Source of the DNA: CAZBWS01 sp964495705
GTDB taxonomy: Bacteria; Pseudomonadota; Gammaproteobacteria; HTCC5015
Assembly (NCBI GenBank): GCA_964495705.1
Contig: CAZBWS010000090.1
Coordinates: 1 to 7,788 of the forward strand
Direction: 5' to 3'
DNA: 7,788 nt
A model generated the notes under the pieces. That model ran no database searches. It saw nothing but the letters and a program-made list of their open reading frames with translations, and was not told the origin of the DNA. Made by a program: the position numbers and the translations under genes. Below, piece after piece: positions 1 through 5,674 of the stretch; within the stretch, counting starts at the first letter, position 1, and each line of letters begins with the position of its first letter.

Positions 1-4
1 AATT

Positions 5-81
5 TGGTCGGAATAGAAAGATTCGAACTTTCGACCCCTGCCACCCCATGACAGTGCTCTACCAAGCTGAGCTATATTCCG
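5..81 (-). tRNA. tRNA-Pro (anticodon GGG), complete with encoded CCA
   Basis: The 77 bases fold into a full cloverleaf on the minus strand. The 7-bp acceptor stem pairs CGGAATA (75-81) with TATTCCG (9-15). The D stem is GCTC/GAGC. The anticodon stem is CTGTC/GGCAG with one G-U pair, around a 7-base loop whose anticodon GGG is at 45-47. The T arm is GAAAG-TTCGAAT-CTTTC. The discriminator A is at 8 and CCA is encoded at 5-7. The C1-G72 end pair is typical of bacterial proline tRNAs. It reads CCC and CCU codons. It lies just after the MerR gene, as in Pseudomonas. A terminator and a separate promoter candidate in between suggest it is transcribed independently of the operon. Only four bases downstream are visible, so its own terminator is not in view. 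Confidence 0.96.
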
Positions 82-95
82 ATAAGTCTTGCAAG

Positions 96-131
96 GGGGC
101 GAATAATACAGAGTTGGCCGGCAAAATAAAA
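96..131 (-). promoter_or_regulatory. Candidate stringent-type promoter for tRNA-Pro
   Basis: On the minus strand a good -10 hexamer, TATTAT (103-108), is followed by a very GC-rich discriminator containing GCCCCC, as in growth-rate-controlled stable-RNA promoters. Transcription would start near 96, about 15 bases before the mature tRNA. The -35 position at 17-bp spacing (126-131) reads TTTTAT, a poor match that coincides with the T-tract of the upstream terminator. The call rests on the -10, the discriminator and the position. Confidence 0.5.
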
Positions 132-148
132 GCCCCTGACGGGGCTTT
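122..148 (-). terminator. Intrinsic terminator after the MerR gene (end of operon)
   Basis: On the minus strand AAAGCCCC (141-148) pairs perfectly with GGGGCTTT (129-136) around a four-base GTCA loop. A T-rich tract, TTTTATTTT, runs to about 123. It lies 25 bases after the MerR stop codon and is the natural end of the thrS-to-MerR transcript. It insulates the tRNA-Pro gene. Confidence 0.88.
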
Positions 149-173
149 ATCAGATTATCTTTTTATTGCTGGT

Positions 174-530
174 CTAGCGCTTCAGGATATCCAGTACTTC
201 TTCTAGCTCAACGCGCAATTGGCGTACAATTTGCTGTGATTGCTGGTTGTCGTCCTTTACGTCTTCGCCTTCTAACTGCTGACGCGCACCACCGATGGTG
301 AAGCCCTGATCGTACAATAGGCCTCGGATTTGGCGAATCAAGATCACATCATGACGCTGGTAGTAACGACGATTACCGCGACGCTTAACCGGCTTCAACT
401 GTGGAAATTCTTGTTCCCAATAACGCAATACATGCGGCTTAACCGCACACAGCTCGCTCACTTCACCAATAGTGAAGTATCGCTTACTCGGTATTGCCGG
501 TAATTCGTTATTATGACTCGGTTCCAGCAT
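174..530 (-). CDS. Short MerR-family transcriptional regulator, orphan type, downstream of ihfA
   Basis: This 118-residue protein has an N-terminal MerR-type winged helix-turn-helix at about residues 18-86. Key segments are FTIGEVSEL, the helix with VLRYWEQEFP, and the wing RRGNRRYY. From about residue 94 the tail is rich in Q, E and L with heptad spacing, likely a short dimerising coiled coil. There is no room for an effector-binding domain, and no metal-binding cysteine cluster is visible; the single Cys28 lies in the HTH. It should bind DNA as a dimer, but its target and signal are unknown. The ATG at 528-530 lies inside ihfA, giving a 20-base overlap in another frame; GAGG sits three bases upstream. 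Similar proteins occupy this slot in Pseudomonas (from memory, PA2737-like). The family call is firm; the physiological role is unknown. Confidence 0.92.
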   Translation of the reverse strand: MLEPSHNNELPAIPSKRYFTIGEVSELCAVKPHVLRYWEQEFPQLKPVKRRGNRRYYQRHDVILIRQIRGLLYDQGFTIGGARQQLEGEDVKDDNQQSQQIVRQLRVELEEVLDILKR

Positions 531-810
531 ATGCCTCTACTCGTGACTTGAGCTTTTGCCCAGGTCTAAATGTAACCACACGGCGCGCAGAAATCGGAAT
601 TTCTTCGCCTGTCTTTGGGTTGCGTCCCGGACGTTGGTCTTTTTGGCGTAGTGTGAAGTTACCAAAGCCTGATAATTTCACGTCTTCACCTTTTACCAAG
701 GCATCGCGGATTTCTTCGAAGAATAGTTCAACTAACTCTTTGGCCTCACGCTTGTTTAGCCCTAGTTCGTCAAATAATCTTTCTGCCATTTCGGCCTTGG
801 TCAATGCCAT
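511..810 (-). CDS. ihfA: Integration host factor subunit alpha
   Basis: This is the alpha subunit of IHF, a heterodimeric nucleoid protein that bends DNA sharply at specific sites in recombination, replication and promoter control. The 99 residues match the usual family length and align almost throughout with the E. coli protein. Landmarks are the MALTKAEMAE start, the KLSGFGNF segment, the beta-arm signature RPGRNPKTGEEIPI (60-73) with the intercalating proline at P65, and RRVVTFRPGQKLKSRVE. The partner ihfB is not in the window. ATG was chosen by homology. It lies 4 bases after the pheT stop, and a Shine-Dalgarno-like GGGAG lies in the last codons of pheT, so translation is probably coupled. 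The 3' end overlaps the MerR gene by 20 bases. IHF genes are often autoregulated, but I could not identify an IHF site here. Confidence 0.98.
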   Translation of the reverse strand: MALTKAEMAERLFDELGLNKREAKELVELFFEEIRDALVKGEDVKLSGFGNFTLRQKDQRPGRNPKTGEEIPISARRVVTFRPGQKLKSRVEAYAGTES

Positions 811-814
811 TGCC

Positions 815-3223
815 CTACTCCCGCAGTGTTGCGCCCAGTTGTTTTTCTAGGGTCGACAATATCGTTGACAGTGACGACTCCACTTCTTCGTCGTTAAGAG
901 TGCGGGAAAAGTCCTGTAAAATCAAGCTTAAAGCGACGCTTTTTGATCCCGACTCTAGGTTTTCACCTTCATAGAGATCAAACACGCTTACCTCTTGTAG
1001 GAACTCAGGACCCGACTTTTTGATACAATCCACTAGGGATTGTGCGCTAACACTAGTCTTAACCACTAGGGCTAGGTCTCGGCGGCTTGCCGGAAATTCT
1101 GACAAGGACTGGAACTGAGTGACTGCTCCAAGACTAATTAAGTCGCTAAGCAGTTCAAAAACAAAAGCTTTTTGCTTTAATTTCAACTTTTTAGCCAACT
1201 GTGGATGCAATGCGCCGAGCACGCCAACCGACTGCTCTGATCCGTCTTCAAGAATACGTAAGACCTCAGCCGACTGCCCAGGGTGCAAGGCGGGGTGTTG
1301 GGCAACCGCAAAGCGGAAGTTTTGTATGCCAGCTGGCGCTAACAAGGCCTCTACATCCGCCTTAATATCAAAGAAATCATAGCCACGAGTATCCGTATTC
1401 CAGCCCTCAGGCTCCACTGTGCCACAGATCAAACCCGCTAACATGGGGTTTTGCTTAAGACTGTCCAGGTTCGTTTCATTTTCAGACGCAGGCACAAAGC
1501 GCAGCCCCGTTTCAAATATCTGCAAACGCTTTTGCTGGCGATTAAGATTGTACTGCAAGGTGCTCACCAAGCCAGGAATCAAGCTGGTGCGCATGACGCC
1601 TAACTCAGAAGAGATAGGGTTGGCCAGCGCCACCGCTGGCTGCTCGGGCTCAAAGGTCTTTTGTAAGTCTGCAGAGACAAAGCTATAACAGACGGCCTCT
1701 TGGTAGCCACGTTCAACTAGTGCGAGTTTTAAGCTATCAAGGGGAACCAGAGCCTCATCATCAGCTTGGATACCTGGCGCTGTACTGGTCAGCGTGTAGG
1801 GAATGTTGTCATAGCCATACAAGCGCATCAGCTCTTCGATTAAATCAGCTTCGATGTTGATATCAAAGCGGAAGCTCGGCGGAGTAATACGCCAGCCATC
1901 TTCTAGCACCGCAACGCCCATACCGAGGCGCTGCATAATATCAACCACATCGTGAGCCTCAAACTCAATGCCTAATAAGCGTTTGATACGTGAGGCGCGC
2001 AATACGATGGACTCTTTCTTCGCGCTAAAATTGTCACCTTCAGCCAATACTAGCGGCCCTGCTTCTCCGCCAACAATATCCAGTAATAATGCCGTAGCAC
2101 GTTCGATCGCACGCTCCTGTAGCGCAGGATCAACACCGCGCTCAAAACGATGAGAAGAATCGGTATGCATACCGTAGTTGCGTGCCTTACCCTTGATCAA
2201 ATCGGGATTAAAGAAGGCCGCTTCTAATAAAATATCTTGCGTGGCATCGGTGACCGAGCTTTGCAGCCCGCCCATGATACCCGCCATGGCATGGGCCTGC
2301 TGGTGATCGGCTATGACGAGTGTATCCGCATTCAACTCAACTTCCGAGTCATCTAGCAGCTGTAGCTTCTCGCCCTGCTCCGCCATGCGTACAACTACAC
2401 CACCGTCTAGCTTGGCTAGATCAAAGGCGTGCATGGGCTGGCCTAGCTCTAGCATCACATAATTGGTTACATCCACCACTGGGCTGAGCGGGCGCACGCC
2501 CGCACGGCGCAAACGCTCCGACATCCACATAGGTGTCTCGGCTTTCACATTTACTGAACGTATAATTCGGCCTGCGTAGCGAGGGCACTCGACAACCGCC
2601 TTCAACTCAACGCTCAGCTTGTCTTCAATACTTGCCACAACCACAGGCACATCCACCTGATTCAATGCGGATTGGCTAGCAGTGGCCACTTCACGGGCCA
2701 CTCCCGACATGCTCAAGCAGTCTCCGCGGTTGGGGGTCAGATCAACTTCAATTAGCTGATCATCCAAGCTTAAGTAGTCGCGTATATCCTCGCCCACGGG
2801 CGCATCCAAAGGCAATTCAAGCAAGCCCTCAGAGCTTTCTTCTAAACCTAGTTCCGCTGCTGCACACAACATACCCAATGACTCTACGCCACGCAGTTTA
2901 GCTTTTTTAATTTTAAAGTCGCCAGGCAACTTAGCACCAACGGTGGCAAAGGGAATCTTGATACCCTGCGCAGCGTTCTTGGCACCACAGACAACCTGAG
3001 TTAAGCCTTCACCATTGCCCGCCACTTGGCAGACGCGCAGCTTATCCGCATCGGGATGTGCTGCGATCTCTACAATCTCGCCAACCACAACACCCGTAAA
3101 TTCAGGGGCAGCAGGCTCAATGCCGTCTACTTCTAAGCCCAGCATGGTTAAACGATGGGCCAAATCCTGAGTATTCATTTCAGGGTCAACAAAGGTTCTT
3201 AGCCACTGTTCACTAATAATCAT
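815..3223 (-). CDS. pheT: Phenylalanine-tRNA ligase beta subunit
   Basis: This is the beta subunit of the cytoplasmic alpha2-beta2 PheRS, which charges tRNA-Phe; beta binds tRNA and hydrolyses mischarged Tyr-tRNA-Phe. It has 802 residues against about 795 in E. coli, full length. In order: an N-terminal B1 segment; an OB-fold tRNA-binding (EMAP-like) domain at about 39-148 with HPDADKLRVC; the B3/B4 editing domain at about 210-390, including DVTNYVMLELGQPMHAFD with H265, and E334 in LLEAAFF, both at the E. coli editing positions; the B5 domain at about 405-478 with LIEELMRLYGYDNIP; the inactive synthetase-like core; and the C-terminal FDX-ACB anticodon-binding domain at about 708-802 with FPASRRDLALVV. 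ATG lies 15 bases after the pheS stop with a modest AGGG site. Nothing appears truncated. Confidence 0.98.
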   Translation of the reverse strand: MIISEQWLRTFVDPEMNTQDLAHRLTMLGLEVDGIEPAAPEFTGVVVGEIVEIAAHPDADKLRVCQVAGNGEGLTQVVCGAKNAAQGIKIPFATVGAKLPGDFKIKKAKLRGVESLGMLCAAAELGLEESSEGLLELPLDAPVGEDIRDYLSLDDQLIEVDLTPNRGDCLSMSGVAREVATASQSALNQVDVPVVVASIEDKLSVELKAVVECPRYAGRIIRSVNVKAETPMWMSERLRRAGVRPLSPVVDVTNYVMLELGQPMHAFDLAKLDGGVVVRMAEQGEKLQLLDDSEVELNADTLVIADHQQAHAMAGIMGGLQSSVTDATQDILLEAAFFNPDLIKGKARNYGMHTDSSHRFERGVDPALQERAIERATALLLDIVGGEAGPLVLAEGDNFSAKKESIVLRASRIKRLLGIEFEAHDVVDIMQRLGMGVAVLEDGWRITPPSFRFDINIEADLIEELMRLYGYDNIPYTLTSTAPGIQADDEALVPLDSLKLALVERGYQEAVCYSFVSADLQKTFEPEQPAVALANPISSELGVMRTSLIPGLVSTLQYNLNRQQKRLQIFETGLRFVPASENETNLDSLKQNPMLAGLICGTVEPEGWNTDTRGYDFFDIKADVEALLAPAGIQNFRFAVAQHPALHPGQSAEVLRILEDGSEQSVGVLGALHPQLAKKLKLKQKAFVFELLSDLISLGAVTQFQSLSEFPASRRDLALVVKTSVSAQSLVDCIKKSGPEFLQEVSVFDLYEGENLESGSKSVALSLILQDFSRTLNDEEVESSLSTILSTLEKQLGATLRE

Positions 3224-3238
3224 TTTTATAAACCCTGT

Positions 3239-4258
3239 TTAGTTGAATTGCTTAAGAAAGCGTAAGTCATTATCAAAGAACATACGTAAGTCGTTAACGC
3301 CGTAGCGCAACATAGCCAGGCGCTCTACGCCCATGCCAAAGGCATAACCTACGAATTCTTCATTATCTATTTTCACGTGTTTAAAAACATTCGGGTGCAC
3401 CATGCCGCAACCTAGCACTTCTAGCCAACCTGTATGGCCACACACACGGCAACCTTTACCGCTACACATGACACACTGAATGTCGACCTCAGAAGAGGGT
3501 TCAGTAAAGGGGAAGTAAGAAGGACGATAGCGCGTTTCTAAATCGTCGCGCTCAAAGAAGGCCTTGAGGAATTGATCTAAGGTTCCCATTAAGTCAGCAA
3601 AGGTGACTTCTTTGTCAATCAGCAAGCCTTCTACCTGATGAAACATGGGCGTATGGGTCAAATCAGAGTCGCAGCGATATACGCGCCCTGGGGCGATAAT
3701 GCGAATCGGTGGCTCTTGCTTTTCCATGGTGCGAATTTGCACAGGTGAAGTATGCGTACGCAACACGTCACCCGAGCCGAAATAAAAGGTGTCGTGCATG
3801 GCCCGAGCAGGGTGGTTTTCTGGAATATTTAACGCTTCAAAATTGTGATGCTCATCTTCAATTTCGGGCCCCACCTCAACGCTAAAGCCCATTTGCGCAA
3901 ACAAGGACTTAATACGATTCAAGGTTAAGCTAATGGGGTGTAATCCGCCAGATTTTACGCCCCGTCCAGGCAGTGTTACGTCAATAGACTCTGCCGCCAA
4001 CTGCTGTGCTAATCGCGCGTCTTCCATAGCCTTGCGGCGGGCCTCAATAGCCTGCGCCACCGACTGCTTAGCTACATTGATCTCTTGACCAGCCTTAGAG
4101 CGCTCTTCCGCCGGCAGCTTACCCAACGCCTTGAGCTGCTCAGTAATCGGGCCTTTTTTACCCATATATTGCACGCGGATTTCATCCAGTGCTTTGAGGT
4201 CTTCAGCCGCGGCAACCTGTGCCAACGCCTGCTCTACGATTGTATTTAATTCAGACAT
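3239..4258 (-). CDS. pheS: Phenylalanine-tRNA ligase alpha subunit with a Cys4 insert
   Basis: This catalytic class II subunit activates phenylalanine and attaches it to tRNA-Phe. It has 339 residues; E. coli PheS has 327. A coiled-coil tRNA-binding arm spans about 1-85 and the catalytic core about 100-339. Visible core features are GGLHP, the motif 2 region around GRVYRCDSDLTHTPMFHQVEG (191-211), and motif 3 GMGVERLAMLRYG (308-320). A306, in GYAFGMG, corresponds to E. coli A294, which shapes the amino-acid pocket. The extra 12 residues lie between SEVD and GWLEVLGCGM and carry four cysteines (262, 265, 270, 273) spaced CxxC-x4-CxxC, like a small metal knuckle. ATG is preceded by AGGGCGAG. 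A strong terminator separates it from rplT, so a local promoter is likely. Confidence 0.98.
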   Translation of the reverse strand: MSELNTIVEQALAQVAAAEDLKALDEIRVQYMGKKGPITEQLKALGKLPAEERSKAGQEINVAKQSVAQAIEARRKAMEDARLAQQLAAESIDVTLPGRGVKSGGLHPISLTLNRIKSLFAQMGFSVEVGPEIEDEHHNFEALNIPENHPARAMHDTFYFGSGDVLRTHTSPVQIRTMEKQEPPIRIIAPGRVYRCDSDLTHTPMFHQVEGLLIDKEVTFADLMGTLDQFLKAFFERDDLETRYRPSYFPFTEPSSEVDIQCVMCSGKGCRVCGHTGWLEVLGCGMVHPNVFKHVKIDNEEFVGYAFGMGVERLAMLRYGVNDLRMFFDNDLRFLKQFN

Positions 4259-4275
4259 TTCTCGCCCTAAAGGCT

Positions 4276-4310
4276 ATTTAATATAAAAGCTTTGCACGGC
4301 CAACTTACAA
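4276..4310 (-). promoter_or_regulatory. Weak candidate promoter for pheS-pheT
   Basis: After the rplT terminator the minus strand carries TTGTAA (4305-4310) and an AT-rich block, TTTTATATTAAAT (4276-4288), before pheS. Pairings such as TTGTAA with TTATAT at 18 bp, or TTGGCC with TTAAAT at 16 bp, are possible but none is near consensus. The call rests mainly on the need for a start after the terminator. Confidence 0.3.
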
Positions 4311-4346
4311 AAAATCAGCCTTGTAAAACCCTCAAACTATTTACAT

Positions 4347-4378
4347 AAAAAAAGGGAAGCCAGTGACTTCCCTTTTTT
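4347..4378 (-). terminator. Strong intrinsic terminator or attenuator between rplT and pheS
   Basis: On the minus strand AAAAAAGGGAAG is followed by a short loop and CTTCCCTTTTTTT. GGGAAG (4367-4372) pairs with CTTCCC (4354-4359), extendable by two inner pairs, and is followed by seven T residues. It lies 17 bases past the rplT stop. In E. coli pheST is attenuated at this place through the Phe-rich PheM leader. No comparable Phe-rich reading frame is visible in 4259-4395, so this may be a plain partial terminator. Confidence 0.88.
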
Positions 4379-4395
4379 CGTACTTCTAAAAGCGC

Positions 4396-4755
4396 TTAAG
4401 CAGCTAGGGAAGCTTTGGCCTTTTCAACAAGCTGGCTAAATGCGGCCTGCTCGTTCATTGCCAAATCAGCTAGTACTTTACGATCGATTTCGATCTCTGC
4501 TTTTTTCAGGCCGTTCATGAACTGGCTGTAAGACAGACCATTCATACGTGCACCGGCGTTAATACGCACAATCCACAACTGACGGAACTGACGCTTTCTT
4601 TGACGACGGTCGCGGTAAGCGTACTGACCTGCTTTGATTACTGCTTGTTTCGCAACGCGATAAACGCGTGAACGAGCACCGTAGTAACCTTTCGCTTTCT
4701 TTAAAACTTTCTTGTGACGTGCACGTGCGGTAACACCACGTTTTACTCTAGCCAT
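4396..4755 (-). CDS. rplT: 50S ribosomal protein L20
   Basis: L20 binds 23S rRNA early and is needed for large-subunit assembly. In E. coli it also represses translation of rpmI and rplT by binding their mRNA. The 119 residues match the family length. The very basic N-terminal extension begins MARVKRGVTARARHKK, and YYGARSRVYRVAKQAV and the globular C-terminal RNA-binding part with MNGLSYSQFMNGLKKA are typical. ATG is 11 bases after the rpmI stop. The Shine-Dalgarno AGGAG (4764-4768) starts inside that TAG stop, which favours translational coupling with rpmI. The gene ends just before a strong terminator. Confidence 0.99.
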   Translation of the reverse strand: MARVKRGVTARARHKKVLKKAKGYYGARSRVYRVAKQAVIKAGQYAYRDRRQRKRQFRQLWIVRINAGARMNGLSYSQFMNGLKKAEIEIDRKVLADLAMNEQAAFSQLVEKAKASLAA

Positions 4756-4766
4756 TTCTCAATCTC

Positions 4767-4967
4767 CTATGCGTAAGGCATCATGCGTTTAATCGATGCA
4801 ACGTCTACTTTATGTATACGCTGAATGTCACTACGCAGATGACGTTTACGTTTAGTGCTCTTCTTCGTCAAGATGTGACGACGGTGAGCTTGAGCACGCT
4901 TAACTTGGCCTTTGCCTGTTAAGCGAAAACGCTTGGCAGCGCCTCGGTGGGTTTTCATCTTGGGCAT
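4767..4967 (-). CDS. rpmI: 50S ribosomal protein L35
   Basis: L35 is a small basic protein of the large ribosomal subunit. The 66 residues match the family length. MPKMKTHRGAAKRF at the start, ILTKKSTKRKRHLR in the middle and the C-terminal MPYA are diagnostic. ATG is preceded by a good Shine-Dalgarno, AGGAGT (about 4974-4979), and A-rich spacing. A 127-base gap with several hairpins lies upstream, where E. coli carries the L20 repressor site. The gene is directly coupled to rplT. Confidence 0.98.
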   Translation of the reverse strand: MPKMKTHRGAAKRFRLTGKGQVKRAQAHRRHILTKKSTKRKRHLRSDIQRIHKVDVASIKRMMPYA

Positions 4968-5094
4968 TTTTGACTCCTAATGTTCTAGGGTTAATAAAAT
5001 GACGCAGAAGGCAATGCCCTGCCCGCTTTCGCCGTTTAATAACGCGTATAAGCTGAGCCTATGCGCATTAAATTTTGTATCGCTAGTTAGCGAC
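4968..5094 (-). promoter_or_regulatory. Structured infC-rpmI intergenic leader, candidate L20 control region
   Basis: This 127-base gap has no gene but several short helices on the minus strand: TCGCTA-AC-TAGCGA (5080-5093); CGTT-ATTA-AACG (5033-5044) next to GCGAAAGC, a GNRA-type mini-hairpin (5025-5032); and GCAGGGC-ATT-GCC-TT-CTGC (5004-5022). The rpmI ribosome binding site follows. In E. coli, L20 represses rpmI-rplT by binding mRNA here that mimics its 23S rRNA site. The location fits that role; I could not establish the exact pseudoknot by eye. Confidence 0.45.
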
Positions 5095-5643
5095 CTATCT
5101 TTTCTTAGAGATCGGCGACAGCATCATAACCATCTGGCGACCTTCCATCTTAGGAAACTGTTCTACTTGACCCAGCTCTTCCAAGTCAGCTTGGATTCGC
5201 TTCAATAAATCGCGACCTAGTTCTTGGTGAGCTATTTCCCGACCACGGAAGCGCAAGGTGATTTTGGTCTTATCACCATCACCCAAAAACTTTTTCAAAC
5301 GATTCAATTTAATATTGTAATCGCCTTCTTCAGTACCTGGGCGGAATTTGATTTCCTTTACCTTGGTCTGCTTTTGATTCTTCTTTGCTTCGTGAGCTTT
5401 CTTACTTTGTTCAAACTTGAACTTGCCATAGTCCATCACTCGACATACTGGCGGCTCTGCATTGGGTACAATTTCAACCAAATCTAGACCCGCTTCATCA
5501 GCCATCGCCTGAGCTTCGCGCAGGTTCACGACACCCGCCTGCTCACCCTCTGCATCAATCAAGCGCACTTCACGTGCTTGTATCAACCCATTGATACGGT
5601 TTTTGGGCTGTTGCTGTTGTGGCTGTCTTCTAGGTGCGGCGAT
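5095..5643 (-). CDS. infC: Translation initiation factor IF-3, starting at a rare AUC codon
   Basis: IF3 binds the 30S subunit, keeps it apart from 50S and rejects non-canonical start codons and non-initiator tRNA. From the proposed start it has 182 residues (E. coli 180): a Q-rich basic tail (QPQQQQP, 7-13); NRING at 15-19; the N domain to about 85 with PNAEPPVCRVMDYGKFKFEQ; a lysine-rich linker; and a C domain with VKEIKFRPGTEEGDY and RFRGRE (131-136). Conserved sequence (NRING) runs upstream of the first TTG (5584-5586), and no ATG, GTG or TTG lies in frame between it and a TAA three codons before ATC 5641-5643. A GAGGT site (5652-5656) sits eight bases upstream of ATC. AUU/AUC starts underlie IF3 autoregulation. 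thrS ends 31 bases upstream. Confidence 0.95.
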   Translation of the reverse strand: MAAPRRQPQQQQPKNRINGLIQAREVRLIDAEGEQAGVVNLREAQAMADEAGLDLVEIVPNAEPPVCRVMDYGKFKFEQSKKAHEAKKNQKQTKVKEIKFRPGTEEGDYNIKLNRLKKFLGDGDKTKITLRFRGREIAHQELGRDLLKRIQADLEELGQVEQFPKMEGRQMVMMLSPISKKR

Positions 5644-5656
5644 GGTGTATTACCTC
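5641..5656 (-). promoter_or_regulatory. infC ribosome binding site and AUC initiation codon
   Basis: On the minus strand GAGGT (5652-5656) is followed by AATACACC and then ATC (5641-5643). An in-frame TAA lies at 5650-5652, so translation can only begin at TAC, ACC, ATC or later. ATC is at ideal spacing and belongs to the AUU/AUC/AUA class that IF3 discriminates against. This makes it both the start site and the presumed autoregulatory element. Confidence 0.85.
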
Positions 5657-5674
5657 AAGTTTTATCAATATTGG

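Noticed and set aside
494..850. 118-codon plus-strand reading frame across ihfA
   Set aside because: It is antisense to the well-conserved ihfA gene, with low-complexity serine-rich sequence and no family resemblance.
4274..4303. Short frame ending in QSFYIK as a pheS leader peptide
   Set aside because: It has only one Phe codon, no ribosome binding site, and lies after rather than before the terminator hairpin, unlike PheM.
5004..5022. Hairpin upstream of rpmI as an intrinsic terminator
   Set aside because: The stem is bulged and the following GTCATTTTATT is a weak T-tract. A control RNA upstream of rpmI is more likely.
5095..5586. Shorter infC starting at TTG 5584-5586
   Set aside because: It drops the conserved NRING segment and has no suitable ribosome binding site, whereas ATC 5641-5643 has GAGGT at ideal spacing.
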